Positions 31,918-42,180 of a DNA stretch of 64,000 nucleotides are shown piece after piece; the first letter of the stretch is position 1, and each line of letters opens with the position of its first letter. The notes below the pieces were generated by a model, which was given only the letters and a program-made list of their open reading frames with translations, had not been told where the DNA came from and did no database searches. The stretch is from Terfezia claveryi. Taxonomy: Eukaryota > Ascomycota > Pezizomycetes > Pezizales > Pezizaceae. Both the position numbers and the translations under genes were made by a program. The stretch covers positions 124,001 through 188,000 of the forward strand of contig WHUX01000001.1 in the NCBI GenBank assembly GCA_015179025.1, in the 5' to 3' direction.

Positions 31918-33410
31918 TGAGATCTATAGAAACACCTACGCTCTACAACATAGTTACCCTCACATCCGGCCAAAGTCAACTCAATACCCAATACCCACCC
32001 TTCCAGTACAGCATCCCCCCGATGACCTCCCCCAACTCTCTACCGGCCACTATAGGCCAAATATCAGGCAATTGAGCCTATAATCACTAGAAGGCGTTTA
32101 CCTACTATTGATATCTATATTAAATTAGTAGTGAAGGAGGAGGCTTCGAAATGGTAAAATGGGAGAGTCCATGAGGGGGACTAATCTGCATAAAATATGC
32201 AATTCCGAGCACTTCCATTGATCCATCAGATTCGCCTTGTTTACTTTACCCTCAACCCCCACCCTTCAATCGCTTTTATTACGGCACTCCAGAGCATCCT
32301 TAGCACCTAAGCAGAGGTCCCCAATAGCTTAAAAAGCTTCTATACCCCCCTATTTTGGGCTTCAAAGGTTGCTTCATTCGCGGGATATGCTGGCCTCTTC
32401 CCAGGCATTGTAACCCCTTGCAGCAACCATATGCTCATGAACTTAGCATCCAATTTAGCTACTCTAGATCACCTAACATCCAACCCGGAGTGCAACCCAG
32501 CTATTTTAGCTTACACAGTGTCCAAACAGTATCCATACCAGTATTCCAACCCAGTGTCCAACCCAGTGTCCAACCCAGTAGCTCTCCCATCTAACCCAAT
32601 TTCCAAACTAGGGCCTAACCAAGTGCCCAGCATTTATTCCACCGCAGTATTGACCTACCTCCTCTCCTAGCATCTGCTAAAGCTACTAGCATCCAGCCTG
32701 GCTGTGCTTCCATTATCCTTTATTATCCAACCCAGTATCTAACCTAGTATCTAACCTGGTGACCAACCCAGAGAAGACTAACTTAGAGACTAACCTAGCG
32801 ACCAACCCAAAGCCCAACCGCAACCAAGTAGCCCTCCTAGTATGATAGGTATCCGGCGCGGCTATTGGCCATGCTTGGTGAGATCATGGTTGCTGCAAGG
32901 GGTTACAATGCCTGGGAAGAGGCCAGCATATCCCGCGAATGAAGCAACCTTTGAAGCCCAAAATGGGGGGGTATAGAAGCTTCTTAAGCTATTGGGGACC
33001 TCTGCGTAGGTGTTAAGGATGCTCTGGAGTGCCATAATAAAAGCGATTGAAGGGTGGGGGTTGAGGGTAAAATAAACAAGGCGAATCTGATGGATCAATG
33101 GAAGCGCTCGGAATTGCATATTTTATGCAGATTAGTCCCCCTCATTGGGACTCTCCCATTTTACCATTTCGAAGTCTCCTCCTTCACTACTAATTTAATA
33201 TAGATATCAATAGTAGGTAAACGCCTTCTAGTGATTATAGGCTCAATTGCCTGATATTTGGCCTATAGTGGCCGGTAGAGAGTTGGGGGAGGTCATCGGG
33301 GGGATGCTGTACTGGAAGGGTGGGTATTGGGTATTGAGTTGACTTTGGCCGGATGTGAGGGTAACTATGTTGTAGAGCGTAGGTGTTTCTATAGATCTCA
33401 ATTTAGCCGG
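31918..33410. mobile_element. Fold-back element with ~520-bp inverted arms
   Basis: The left arm begins CCGGCTAAATTGAGATCT (31918) and the right arm ends AGATCTCAATTTAGCCGG (33410). The arms (31918-32430 and 32886-33410) are near-identical inverted copies. The ~455-bp centre consists of degenerate CCAACCCAGTATCTAACCTAG-type repeats. No coding capacity and no clear TSD. The DNA could fold into a very long hairpin. Confidence 0.85.
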
Positions 33411-33672
33411 ACAGTATAGTAGTATACCATCGGACAATCTGCCTTTCTCTTGAATTTACAAGTTTTTTCATGTGATTACCTTAAAAACTCAGTTTTTAAC
33501 ATTTTTCGCATGACGGTCAGTCACTTGTGATTTCGCTAGACCGTTTCGCCCCTGCGTCATCCCCAACCTTACCTACTTCCTATAACGTCGTCACCGACCC
33601 GCCGCATATATGTGTCGTTACTCCACACACATATGAGACTAATGAGACCCAACTACTTTTGTTTCGCCTCCC

Positions 33673-33695
33673 ATCTCCCCGTGCCAACCAGACCA
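33673..33695 (+). mobile_element. Ultra-short insertion, 23 bp, 8-of-9 TSD
   Basis: The insert ends GTGCCAACCAGACCA (one change from the usual CAGACTA end). TCGCCTCCC (33664-33672) and ACGCCTCCC (33696-33704) flank it. It sits ~130 bp upstream of the Crinkler-like gene's first ATG. Confidence 0.6.
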
Positions 33696-33831
33696 ACGCC
33701 TCCCTCTGATATATCCAAGCCTGAAGCCAGCCTCTCACTGCTCCGCATGCGTCCTTGAGGCCCCACCGTCAAAATTCCGGACTTAACAGTTGCACTTACT
33801 CTCTACAACCAGCCACACAGTGGCTCTGGGG

Positions 33832-36144
33832 ATGATAATATCACGCCGAATAATAGCAGCTTGCAACCGGCTTTGGAGCAGTACCAGCCGTCCCCTTCAA
33901 GGGAGCAGTTTACTGAACAGCCGCCTCACCGACCTGACTTTCCCAAAAATAATGGCTACAGCAGAGTCTGGCAATAGCCTAACCATCCCTGACAGTCTAC
34001 CAGTGGACATCAAGGATTGGGCCGAGGACCATGTTGCAACGTTTTTGACGGAAAACAAGGAGCGTTATCAGTTCACGGAGGCTGACATCAATATCCTCAA
34101 AAATGAGAGAGTCGGTGCCGTCGCCCTTCTCAGTCTAGAAGCTGATGGTCTCCGGGGTTGTGGGATTCCCTTGGGGCCGACGTTGGGAATTTTGAAGCTG
34201 GTCCACGAACTGAGGGTGTCCAAAAGCCATGGTAAGTTAGACCCAGATTTCGTTTTCTTTTCCGTTGCTGTGGTGTTTCCTGCTGACGATACACCACATT
34301 ATAACACCAAAGTTGCTGTGTACCCTCAGGGGCTCGCATATAAACCTCCAAAGGACCTCCTTGCCACTAGTGGTGCACAGTGGGACTACCAGGCGGAAGC
34401 AGTCAAAGAAGTATTGCGTCCAGCCCTTATCGAACATTACAGGAACTATAAGGCGCAACGTATCGATAAAAAAACCATGCCACTCTATATGTTTCTTGCA
34501 GGCGCTGGTACAGGGAAGTCGAGAAACGCAAACGAATTCCGCCACACTGTATACAAGATCTTGGAGGAAACGAATCCAGTGCATGCAGAGCTTGCGGATC
34601 GACTCAGGCGTGCCTGGGTGTTCCATGTCAGCTTTGAAAATGGCACTACGATCACGCCTCAGGAAAGGAAAAGACCCACACATGCGGTTGCGGCTCGTAT
34701 GATGTTGCAACTGTTGTCGAGCTGCGAGAGCTTGGAATCGATACATGCGGGAGACCGTAGCCAGTCACTTTCCCCCGCCAGCGTGTTAGATCTTGTGTGC
34801 AAATATTACCACCAATCTCTGGCCGACTCAACAGTCATTCTGGTGATTGATGGAATTCATAATCTCATTGACCCTCAAACCGGGGATTATGTATATCTGG
34901 AGGAGGCGCTAACTAGACTCGGTGACCTAACCCATAGAGGATTCATTCTTGTCTGCTGCACATCCACGTTGTCGGTCCCGGTAAAGCAATTGGTTAGGAG
35001 GTCGAACAGGGAACGAATTTATTTACCAGTTCCTTCCCTATTGTCACCTACTCTGAATGGTGAAGCGCTATCTAGGCACCTTCAGGGAAGACCAGCACTA
35101 CTACAAGCTGAAAATGATTGCGGGGGTCACGGCCGTGCTTTGGAAATCTTCTATGATCAAGTATTGAATTACCCAGCGGAAAATATTTCATACTTGATGA
35201 GTATGGTTGAGGGGAAGCTTAAAAGCCAGTATGAATCGGCATTTCCCTGGACTCTTCCGAAAGTTGAGATTGTTAAAGCCGTACTTGGAAACAAGCTACT
35301 CTATCCGAACAGTACTATTCCTGGAACCACATTACTTGTTGATGAGCTTTGCTCAACCGGCCTGATACGATTTATTCCTAGCAACGAACCCAATCACATG
35401 ATTGGGAGTGGGTATCTAGAACTTCCATATATATGGTTATGGTTATGGTGCAAGAAGGATTTACTGTTTCAGAAACTACAACTCGACGACTATGAGTTTC
35501 ATGAACAGGATCCAATGGCCCCTGCAGCCTTTGGATGGAGCAACCTGGAAATTTTTAGGATTAACTTCAGGCAACTTAAGTCAATGATGTACACTGATGG
35601 GGAAATTATCCAAATTGGAGAGATTCATCATGGGGCTAGAATGGGGGAGGCAAAGCATATCATGTTCAAAAACCACCACCTTAATTGTGTGCAGCTCACC
35701 AACCAGACAAATACCAGAACCACAAAGGAGAATAGTAAGGTATGGGAAGTGCATGCGAAATGGGCAGGTCAATTAGAAGGACAGATAGACCTCCGGAAAT
35801 GCAACCATATTGCGAGAAATGCTCCATCAGCGCCATATGGAGATGCTGTCATGTGTTTGGATACTACTACGGGACCAGTAATGAATGAGGTGTACCAGTG
35901 GAAGCATACCAGTCAAGTCGGACTTAAGCTTAGTCGCAAGCAGCTCCTCACTGAGATGACCAAGGCCATCGGAACAGATCCTCTGGACATCCTTATCGTC
36001 AGTGCACCGAATCATTCGTGTTCTGATATAGTCGACCTGCCTGACAACATAATAATCATTGACAAAGATAGCTGGGTGAGTTACCACGGGCCATTTTCAG
36101 GGCGTGCGTATAGGTTTGCGGTCTCTGGTAATAGTGAAGGATGA
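33832..36144 (+). CDS. Crinkler-like protein: SAM-like, P-loop NTPase and PD-(D/E)xK-like nuclease domains
   Basis: The open frame extends upstream only through non-ATG codons; in-frame ATGs are at 33832 and 33952. From 33832 it is 770 aa. Residues ~57-129 resemble a SAM domain (ENKERYQFTEADINILKNER, GIPLGPTLGILKLVHEL). Walker A is FLAGAGTGKSR (~221-231), Walker B VILVIDGIHNL (~335-345), and GGHGRALE (~431-438) matches a motif conserved in Crinkler/RHS NTPases. The C-terminus has YGDAV (Asp ~671) and YQWK (Gln ~689, Lys ~691), the layout of a restriction-enzyme-like nuclease. A GTAAGT...CTGAC...AAAG intron is possible at 34232-34312 (81 nt, frame kept). The N-terminus from 33832 is Arg/Ser-rich and lacks acidic residues for its first ~33 residues, so mitochondrial targeting is conceivable. 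No oomycete LxLFLAK motif. Role is inference: effector, inter-strain killer or transposon-derived. Confidence 0.78.
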   Translation: MIISRRIIAACNRLWSSTSRPLQGSSLLNSRLTDLTFPKIMATAESGNSLTIPDSLPVDIKDWAEDHVATFLTENKERYQFTEADINILKNERVGAVALLSLEADGLRGCGIPLGPTLGILKLVHELRVSKSHGKLDPDFVFFSVAVVFPADDTPHYNTKVAVYPQGLAYKPPKDLLATSGAQWDYQAEAVKEVLRPALIEHYRNYKAQRIDKKTMPLYMFLAGAGTGKSRNANEFRHTVYKILEETNPVHAELADRLRRAWVFHVSFENGTTITPQERKRPTHAVAARMMLQLLSSCESLESIHAGDRSQSLSPASVLDLVCKYYHQSLADSTVILVIDGIHNLIDPQTGDYVYLEEALTRLGDLTHRGFILVCCTSTLSVPVKQLVRRSNRERIYLPVPSLLSPTLNGEALSRHLQGRPALLQAENDCGGHGRALEIFYDQVLNYPAENISYLMSMVEGKLKSQYESAFPWTLPKVEIVKAVLGNKLLYPNSTIPGTTLLVDELCSTGLIRFIPSNEPNHMIGSGYLELPYIWLWLWCKKDLLFQKLQLDDYEFHEQDPMAPAAFGWSNLEIFRINFRQLKSMMYTDGEIIQIGEIHHGARMGEAKHIMFKNHHLNCVQLTNQTNTRTTKENSKVWEVHAKWAGQLEGQIDLRKCNHIARNAPSAPYGDAVMCLDTTTGPVMNEVYQWKHTSQVGLKLSRKQLLTEMTKAIGTDPLDILIVSAPNHSCSDIVDLPDNIIIIDKDSWVSYHGPFSGRAYRFAVSGNSEG

Positions 36145-36199
36145 GGATAACAGGAAGAGTTATTCTATTAGTGGTTGGCACAAGCCGCTCATAGAGCGT
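36145..36199. other. Junction between the Crinkler-like gene and a recombinase fragment
   Basis: Only ~55 bp separate the two convergent features; no terminator-like structure stands out. Confidence 0.3.
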
Positions 36200-36418
36200 C
36201 TGGTCAAAAACCTTCTTTTTTTTGTATTTACGATCTATATATGTCGCTGCACCTCTTCGAAAAGTGTACGGCGTAATTTTTTGGGCGTACCCCGCCTGTA
36301 AACCCAGTTCTTCAACTTGTGCAAAGTTTTGTACGTCAAGCATTTCGATTGGGAGATAACACCGGTATTCCTTGCGACCGTGGTAAAAATTGGACGTTGC
36401 TGATAACTGTCTCGCCAT
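36200..36418 (-). pseudogene. Tyrosine-recombinase-like (DUF3435/Crypton-type) C-terminal fragment
   Basis: The minus strand reads FAQVEELGLQAGYAQKITPY then TFRRGAATYID. The pattern 'hG..aG....lt.Y.hRRG.a..ID' is that of the conserved RR segment of fungal tyrosine recombinases, the family that includes Starship captains (DUF3435). After RKYKKKK the similarity stops in an A-run, and no catalytic Tyr region follows. Upstream exons are not seen. A short decayed piece; family call from memory. Confidence 0.45.
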
Positions 36419-36895
36419 TGCTCTCGTGACCAGACTCTTAGTACCTACGCGTAATTATTTTAGTGCTACGGTTAAAAAGTTATCACCGACAAGAGTCTGG
36501 GACCGAGAACAGAAGCATAGGTAGATTTTGGGTATATGGACACAAAGTCCTCTTGGGTATGATTTGTCTCCGTAGGGGCACCGCATCCCGTGTGGACATA
36601 ATTCCTCCCCGTAAGGGCATCTCAGCCCGTGTGGATATAGCTTCTCTCCATAGGGGTATACTGGTAATCCACACAGATTGAGATGCCCTCCCGAGGGGCA
36701 AGGCACCCTTGTGGGCGGGTCTCTAGCCCGTGCAGGTTCTGGATTAACAAAACAAGACGATAGAGTCTATCTACCTACCTACACAGCACAAAGGGACACC
36801 CTCAATTGAGGCTCCACTTCCAAGTAGGTAGTTTGTCCATAATTGCCTTTTTTGGTGCTCGAGACCCGCTATGCCGAGACTAGATACATATATAT
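36419..36895. repeat. Imperfect tandem repeats
   Basis: 36560-36730 contains degenerate ~36-bp units (GTAGGGGCACCGCATCCCGTGTGGACATA..., GTAAGGGCATCTCAGCCCGTGTGGATATA...). They read through as a PYGEELCPHGMRCPYG-type peptide on the minus strand, but I regard this as noncoding repeat. The rest is spacer. Confidence 0.55.
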
Positions 36896-38210
36896 GTTCT
36901 GGGCCGCTCGCGGGCATCGGCCGCCCGCGGGCAGCATATGCCTCCCGTGGGCAGCATATGCCTCCAGTGGGCAGCACAGCCGCCCGCGGGCGGCATACCC
37001 ACTGTGCCGGCCGCGGGCAATTTAAATAATTACTCAATTTGGTGTATTGATAAAGTACTGATTTACTAGAAAAAAAAAGAATTGATAATTTCCCAGCGAC
37101 TGCAAAAGATTCATTGATTTCCCAGTCGATTAGACCCCCCTCTAGTATTCCAATTTGGTTCAGCTAGAGCAATATAGTCATGATCTGTTGATACTTTCAT
37201 ATGTTAATAAATTAAGCATATCAGATTATTCTTAAAGTATCCGCGACAACAATTAGAGTAGAAGTTTTCGCAACACCAGTAGTTATAGATGCCTGGTGAA
37301 CTGTGGTTTACCGAGCAGTTAGAGTATCTAAAATATCAAACTCTAAGCCCATAAGGTCAGTAGTTGGGTAAAGGTTATCAGGTTTAGCAATATAAACTGC
37401 AAAAGTATGAAGTTTGTTGTAGCATTGTGCCATTTGATCTCCCATAACGCTGTAAAATACCATCTACCTGTTGTATAATTCTAGGTAGAACCTGCTTCGT
37501 TTTGGTTTAAAATCAAGAACTTGGAGTAGCTTAGCAATCTGCATATAAAACAGCACCTGTTATTAAGAAAGTACCGCTTTGCACCTGACCTGGATTTTAT
37601 AAGCGAGGAATAGCCTGGATTTTTCTAGTATAAAATCAATCTTGCAACAAGATGTAGACAAAAGTATTATAATTATGATTGCTCCAAATTTCACTGAATT
37701 CCACATAGCATATCGATATTCAGCATAAGATGGTCGATATAGCTCCGGCAATAAGGCCTTGTCAATAAGAACCCCCTCGGATAAGAAACTAATTTCCAAA
37801 TACCCATTGGATAGGGTTGCGGATTTTTAGGGCAGCAGTAGACTCAGTATCCTCTTCCCTATTCCTTCATCATCAGAGATGCAGTAATGAGTTGTTAACA
37901 TCGCCAGCATGTACTTCACCATCTGGAGGGCTTGAGGTAATTTTCCCGGAATTCTCCCTTGTTCAATGTCTGCCGTCTCCCACTAATCAACAGGAAGGGT
38001 ATATGATGTGGATAGGGCAGTCAAAATAACTTCTTAGGGTGTTTTTTCAGTGTCGCAGAATGTTTTGTTCGATTGAGATTTACCAAATTGAGGAATTATA
38101 TTAATTGCCCGCGGCCGGCACAGTGGGTATGCCGCCCGCGGGCGGCTGTGCTGCCCACGGGAGGCATATGCTGCCCGCGGGCGGCCGATGCCCGCGAGCG
38201 GCCCAGAACA
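36896..38210. mobile_element. GC-rich-TIR element, full copy (~1.3 kb)
   Basis: The inverted ends start TGTTCTGGGCCGCTCGCGGG and extend ~150 bp. They include several internal copies of a GCCCGCGGGCRGCATATGCC-like unit, then GGCCGCGGGCAATT and CTCAATTTGG. The interior (37050-38080) is AT-rich, shared with 30560-31160 and 54260-55140, and has no ORF. The strong GC contrast between ends and centre is striking. Superfamily unknown. Confidence 0.8.
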
Positions 38211-38937
38211 TATACGTATAGGTACTACACATAAAAATAAAAAAAACTAAAGCCAATGGAAGAAGTAACGGCCTGACCCATATCATCTCCACCGGCCCTT
38301 CTCTAGTAGGTTACGTCCCAATTAGAATTTAGTAAGCAAGAGCAATTTAAAATCAGGTCCTTTAAAGTACTCTACCCCCTGAGAGGTAAAAAGAAAGTAG
38401 TGTTGTGGGTGGGAACGGAGATTTTCTTCTTCGTTAGTTTAGATATTCGTTCGCTTATGAGTTGGTAGTCGGGTAGGCAAGGTTACAGTACTTCCGCATG
38501 AGCGCTTGCGATAACGTTCTCGCGCTGGAGATATGGTCAGAATGTCGTTTGCCGTTTATGCATTCTGGAATATCAGCGACTTCTCGCATGGCTTTTTCCT
38601 TACATTTGGAGAGAGCGATCTATCGGAAGGAGCTTTGATATTTTATCTCGCAATAATACATTCTCTCGCCTTGGTTTTTGCGCATACGAGTTCTCCTGAT
38701 GCATAGAGTGCTCCTTTTCCAGCCCTTATTCCTCCACGATATGCTCTTTGTGGCTCTCACTTCCCGGTGAACACCATGTGTATCAATAATCTTATAATTA
38801 AAGAGTATAGCGCAGCGAATGAGCAGTAGAATGAGCAGTCTAAGGGCTGCTTAGTGGAGGTGATCATACCATCTGGTGGACTAGCGCACTACTAATTTCC
38901 CTGCTACTCCTAATCAATGCATCTCAAGCCACAACAC
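38211..38937. other. No gene seen
   Basis: Spacer without recognisable coding or repeat content. Confidence 0.4.
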
Positions 38938-38950
38938 AAGATCAGGGTAA

Positions 38951-39027
38951 TTTTTTTTTTAAATACTAAGTTCTCTCATGTAGCCCATTGCCATGAAGCG
39001 CCGGTCTACCAGGCCCACCGCAGTTTA
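38951..39027 (-). mobile_element. 77-bp retroposed tail with 13-bp TSD
   Basis: The minus strand ends ACTTAGTATTTAAAAAAAAAA after a TTCATGGCAATGGGC block, a diverged relative of the LINE tail. AAGATCAGGGTAA flanks it at 38938-38950 and 39028-39040 (13 of 13). Confidence 0.8.
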
Positions 39028-39040
39028 AAGATCAGGGTAA

Positions 39041-39819
39041 GATAAGCTATTATGTACATGAATATTTCGAAATACTATAGACATTTAGCATGATTGATGC
39101 CATACTGAACCCTTGATTGCACGTAGCAGGCCTCAAAAATAAACGGGCGAAGCAGGGCGGGAATTACTCGAGGCAGGAAGGCAAAAATCCAGGATTCAGA
39201 GCGAATATAATCGGAGCGAATGAGGGAAATGCGCCCCGGTGGAGCACAATACACCAGAGCTGGCATAACCGAGGTCGTGATGCTAGCTAGAGCTGGCAGC
39301 GCATATATTAGCAGTGAAATTGGGAGGAGCATGGAAAAGCTATTAGTAGCTCTAATATGAGCTGGGAGAGCCTATGGCAGCGCGAGCGCGTAGGTAGTGC
39401 AACAGAGTTGGGAACGCGTAGATAGTAGCTAGAGCTGAGAGCGTGTGGATTAGCAGTGTAATTGGAGGAGAGTGGAATAGCTGGTGGTACCTCTAATATG
39501 CCCATGGCAGCGCGAGCGCATAGGTAGTGCAACAGAGTTGGGAACGAGTAGGTAGTGTAGCTAGAGTTGAGAGCGCGTGGATTAGCAGAGTGGGATTGGG
39601 GAGCGTGGATACCTGTGCAAAGCAGTGAACTGGTGCCGAACCGGCAGAGCCTGGGTGAGTGCCGTCCGTAGTGAAGGGTGCCGGTGAAGTGAAGGTGCGA
39701 AGGGTGCTGTGCCCAGTTTTCTCAACGGGCCGGCCAGGCCGGCCTAAAGTATGGCCGGCGCCGGCCTGGACGAGACAGACCTCTGCCGGGGCCTGGCCTG
39801 AATAATCAGGCGGGCGAAA
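39041..39819. repeat. Spacer with a ~130-bp tandem duplication
   Basis: 39365-39490 and 39500-39600 are near-identical direct copies (GCAGCGCGAGCGCRTAGGTA, CAACAGAGTTGGGAACG...). No gene. Confidence 0.55.
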
Positions 39820-40020
39820 TCTTGGTCTGGACCGCCTGGACCGGCCTGGACCGCCTGGACCGGCCTGCATGGCCTGGACCGGCCTGGACCGCCTGGACCG
39901 GCCTGCATGGCCTGGACCGGCCTGCATGGCCTGGACTGGCCTGCGTGGCCTAGAGGCCGGCCCAGACCACGAGATACTCCGCCGGGGGCGGTCCAGGCTG
40001 TTTCAGGCCAGCACGGACCT
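39820..40020. repeat. GGCCTGGACC minisatellite
   Basis: Repeated GGACCGGCCTGGACCGCCT and GGCCTGCATGGCCTGGACC units at ~39830-39960, with related GGCC-rich sequence around. Strongly GC-rich compared with flanks. Open on both strands but low complexity, so not called as coding. Confidence 0.75.
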
Positions 40021-40219
40021 CGGCCGGCTGGCCAGGCCTCCGGCGGCCTGTAGGACGGCCTGGCCCGTTGCGATCACTGGAGCCTCAGCCTGTGCCGAGT
40101 CACCCCCGAGTGATGTATGCGCATCTGGATTACCTAAGTATGCGGGGATGAGTATCTCCCGGGCGTCAGACGCCACAGACGCCACCGGAGGCAAACTGCC
40201 ACTTGGGCTCAGGATGTCA

Positions 40220-40540
40220 TGTCTCCTGATTCCACTCCTCCGGTGGCCTGTCTTCCGGAGACCGGCCTCTGGTTGTCGGGCTCCTGGAGCCAGACAATGA
40301 TCTACCTCCTCCAGGAGACCACTCTCCCACTCTAGTCTCTGGGAGGCCTTACTCTTGTTGTCTGCTCCTGGACCCACTGTAGTCTCCCGGAGACAGCTCT
40401 CCCACTCTAGTCTCCGGGAGGCCTCCCTCTTGTTGTCTGTCTCCCGGAGACAGCCCTCCCACTGGTGTCTCCCGCAGACAGCTCTCCCACTCTACTCTCC
40501 CGGGGACAGCTCTCCCACTCTAGTCTCTCGTGTCCTCCCA
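40220..40540. repeat. CTCCCGGAGACAG minisatellite
   Basis: Several diverged units of ~37-41 bp built on CTCCCGGAGACAGCTCTCCC and ACTCTAGTCTC. Noncoding. Confidence 0.7.
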
Positions 40541-41578
40541 CCGGGTGCCAATCTCATGGCTGCGTCAGGTGGCCTTCTGTGCCTCTCGATGCTACGGTGG
40601 GGATGCATATTCAGCTCCAGGCCTCCTAGGTCCAATGAAGCATAAAAATGGGTTAGGTGCTACCAGCAAACAGGCATAGCAAATGGCCATCGTATTTCTA
40701 ATTGTTTATGGACACAAGAGATTAACCTATTAGAGCCAGTACTACTGTATCATGAACCGAACCAGCGCCCACCTCCCACGTCCCTGGCCAACCCTTTGCT
40801 ACCCCTTGCCGGACCGCGTGGACAATGCTGTAGAATTGGTTGGCTATGCTCGGAGATATATCGCAGCGATGGCAATGCTCTCACCTTTATTAACTGAACT
40901 TGCTCGCTCGCACGGAGCAATGGCAGTGACCGATTTCGCTGGCCGATTACGCTGGCATGGCAAATCCTCCTGCCTCTTGCTGGATTGCTTGGATAATCCT
41001 GTAAAATTGGTCAGTCCTGCCTGAACATATCGGAGGTCCGTCATCTGATCTCACCTATATGAACTGAAGTTGCTGGGTCATGAGATAGGTAGGCTATGTA
41101 GGACGCCTGGCAGGTCGGTATTGAGATAGGTTAGCTATGCGGTGTATGTACATATGGGAGGCCTGGCAAGCTTCTCATGGAGGTCACGGTTCATGTGTTT
41201 AGTTGACTTGAGTTGTGGATGAAATTTGGAAAGGCCTTGCCAGTGGCAGCTGCCGTAGGTATTGCAGTACAATTGGGGGTGGCAGGGAAGGAGGCTACAT
41301 ACCGTTTGGATATGATAGGCCTCGCTTGGCAGATCGGAAGCATCACATATGTTGCAGTCTGGTTGCACGACCCTCCTCCTGTGCATCATAATGGTGGTCC
41401 ACGCTAACTCATATCTCTGAAGCCAAGGGACGCTAGTAATGCACTCCGTTCATCAATATGCAGGATCTTAACCAATCACAGCCACGCCCAACATTAGGTA
41501 CCACAACTATTGACTCGGTTGGGTTTCTACCATTCATCTACGCTCAAACAAGCAAACAAGCAAACTCGATCGTTTAAG
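40541..41578. other. No gene; scattered short repeats
   Basis: 40790-41030 has a loose ~125-bp duplication (GGACCGCGTGGACAATGCTGTAGAATTGGT against GGATTGCTTGGATAATCCTGTAAAATTGGT). An unflanked CAGTCTGGTTGCACGACC sits at 41355. No coding signal. Confidence 0.4.
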
Positions 41579-42180
41579 ATGCCTATCGCCAATATTGTTA
41601 GATCAGGGAGAATAGCTGCTACTGGATGTGCTCGCCTCTACCAGAGTACTCACTTTCCAGGTCTATACAGTAAACATGGGAACCATACCAGTTCTCAGGT
41701 AAAATCAACCAGTGTTCACAATTATTATTTGCTTCTACTAAACTGGTGGTTTAGTCTATTGGAGATAACACCTCTGATGATTGTGTTCATTCCGGCTCTA
41801 AACCACCACTTGTTGCAGCGGTTGCGGCAGAATATGCTTCTCAACATGATTGGGTAGGCTTTGAAGCTACGCTTTGGAGATGCCTCACCATACTCATGAC
41901 TTGTTAGACTGTCACAGCTATCAAAACCGATGTGGAGCAACTGAAGATAACTGCCGCAGTTACCAAAGTTGAGTTGGAAGATATCAAAGTTTCATTAAAT
42001 GAAGTGAAGCGAGACCTCAAGGACCTTGGGAACAAAATTGACCGCAAGTCCGACAAAACCGATGCGAAAATTGATCGTATGATTTACTTTTTTATTGGAG
42101 GCCTCATGTTGAAAGGAGGGTTTGATCTGTTTATTAAAAGGGACAAAACAGAAACGAAGGACATGGGAGTGGGAAAGTGA
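41579..42180 (+). CDS. Small membrane-anchored coiled-coil protein, 163 aa
   Basis: Three exons, 41579-41698, 41755-41853 and 41908-42180, with 56- and 54-nt GT-AG introns, all phase 0. The N-terminus (MPIANIVRSGRIAATGCARL) is basic and Ser/Ala-rich, like a mitochondrial presequence. Exon 2 gives GSKPPLVAAVAAEYASQHDW. Exon 3 gives a coiled coil (TDVEQLKITAAVTKVELEDI...) and one C-terminal hydrophobic segment (RMIYFFIGGLMLKGGFDLFI). I recognise the general plan from uncharacterised fungal proteins but no named family. Clean splicing suggests it is functional despite the repeat-rich surroundings. If the second intron is wrong, a stop follows at ~41905. Confidence 0.62.

Noticed and set aside
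39493..40377. Open frames of 124-144 codons across the GC-rich minisatellites
   Set aside because: Composition follows the repeat units in any frame. No conserved domain or introns.
41355..41379. CAGTCTGGTTGCACGACC... as another short insertion
   Set aside because: The 9 bases on either side (CATATGTTG and later candidates) do not match at any tried insert length.
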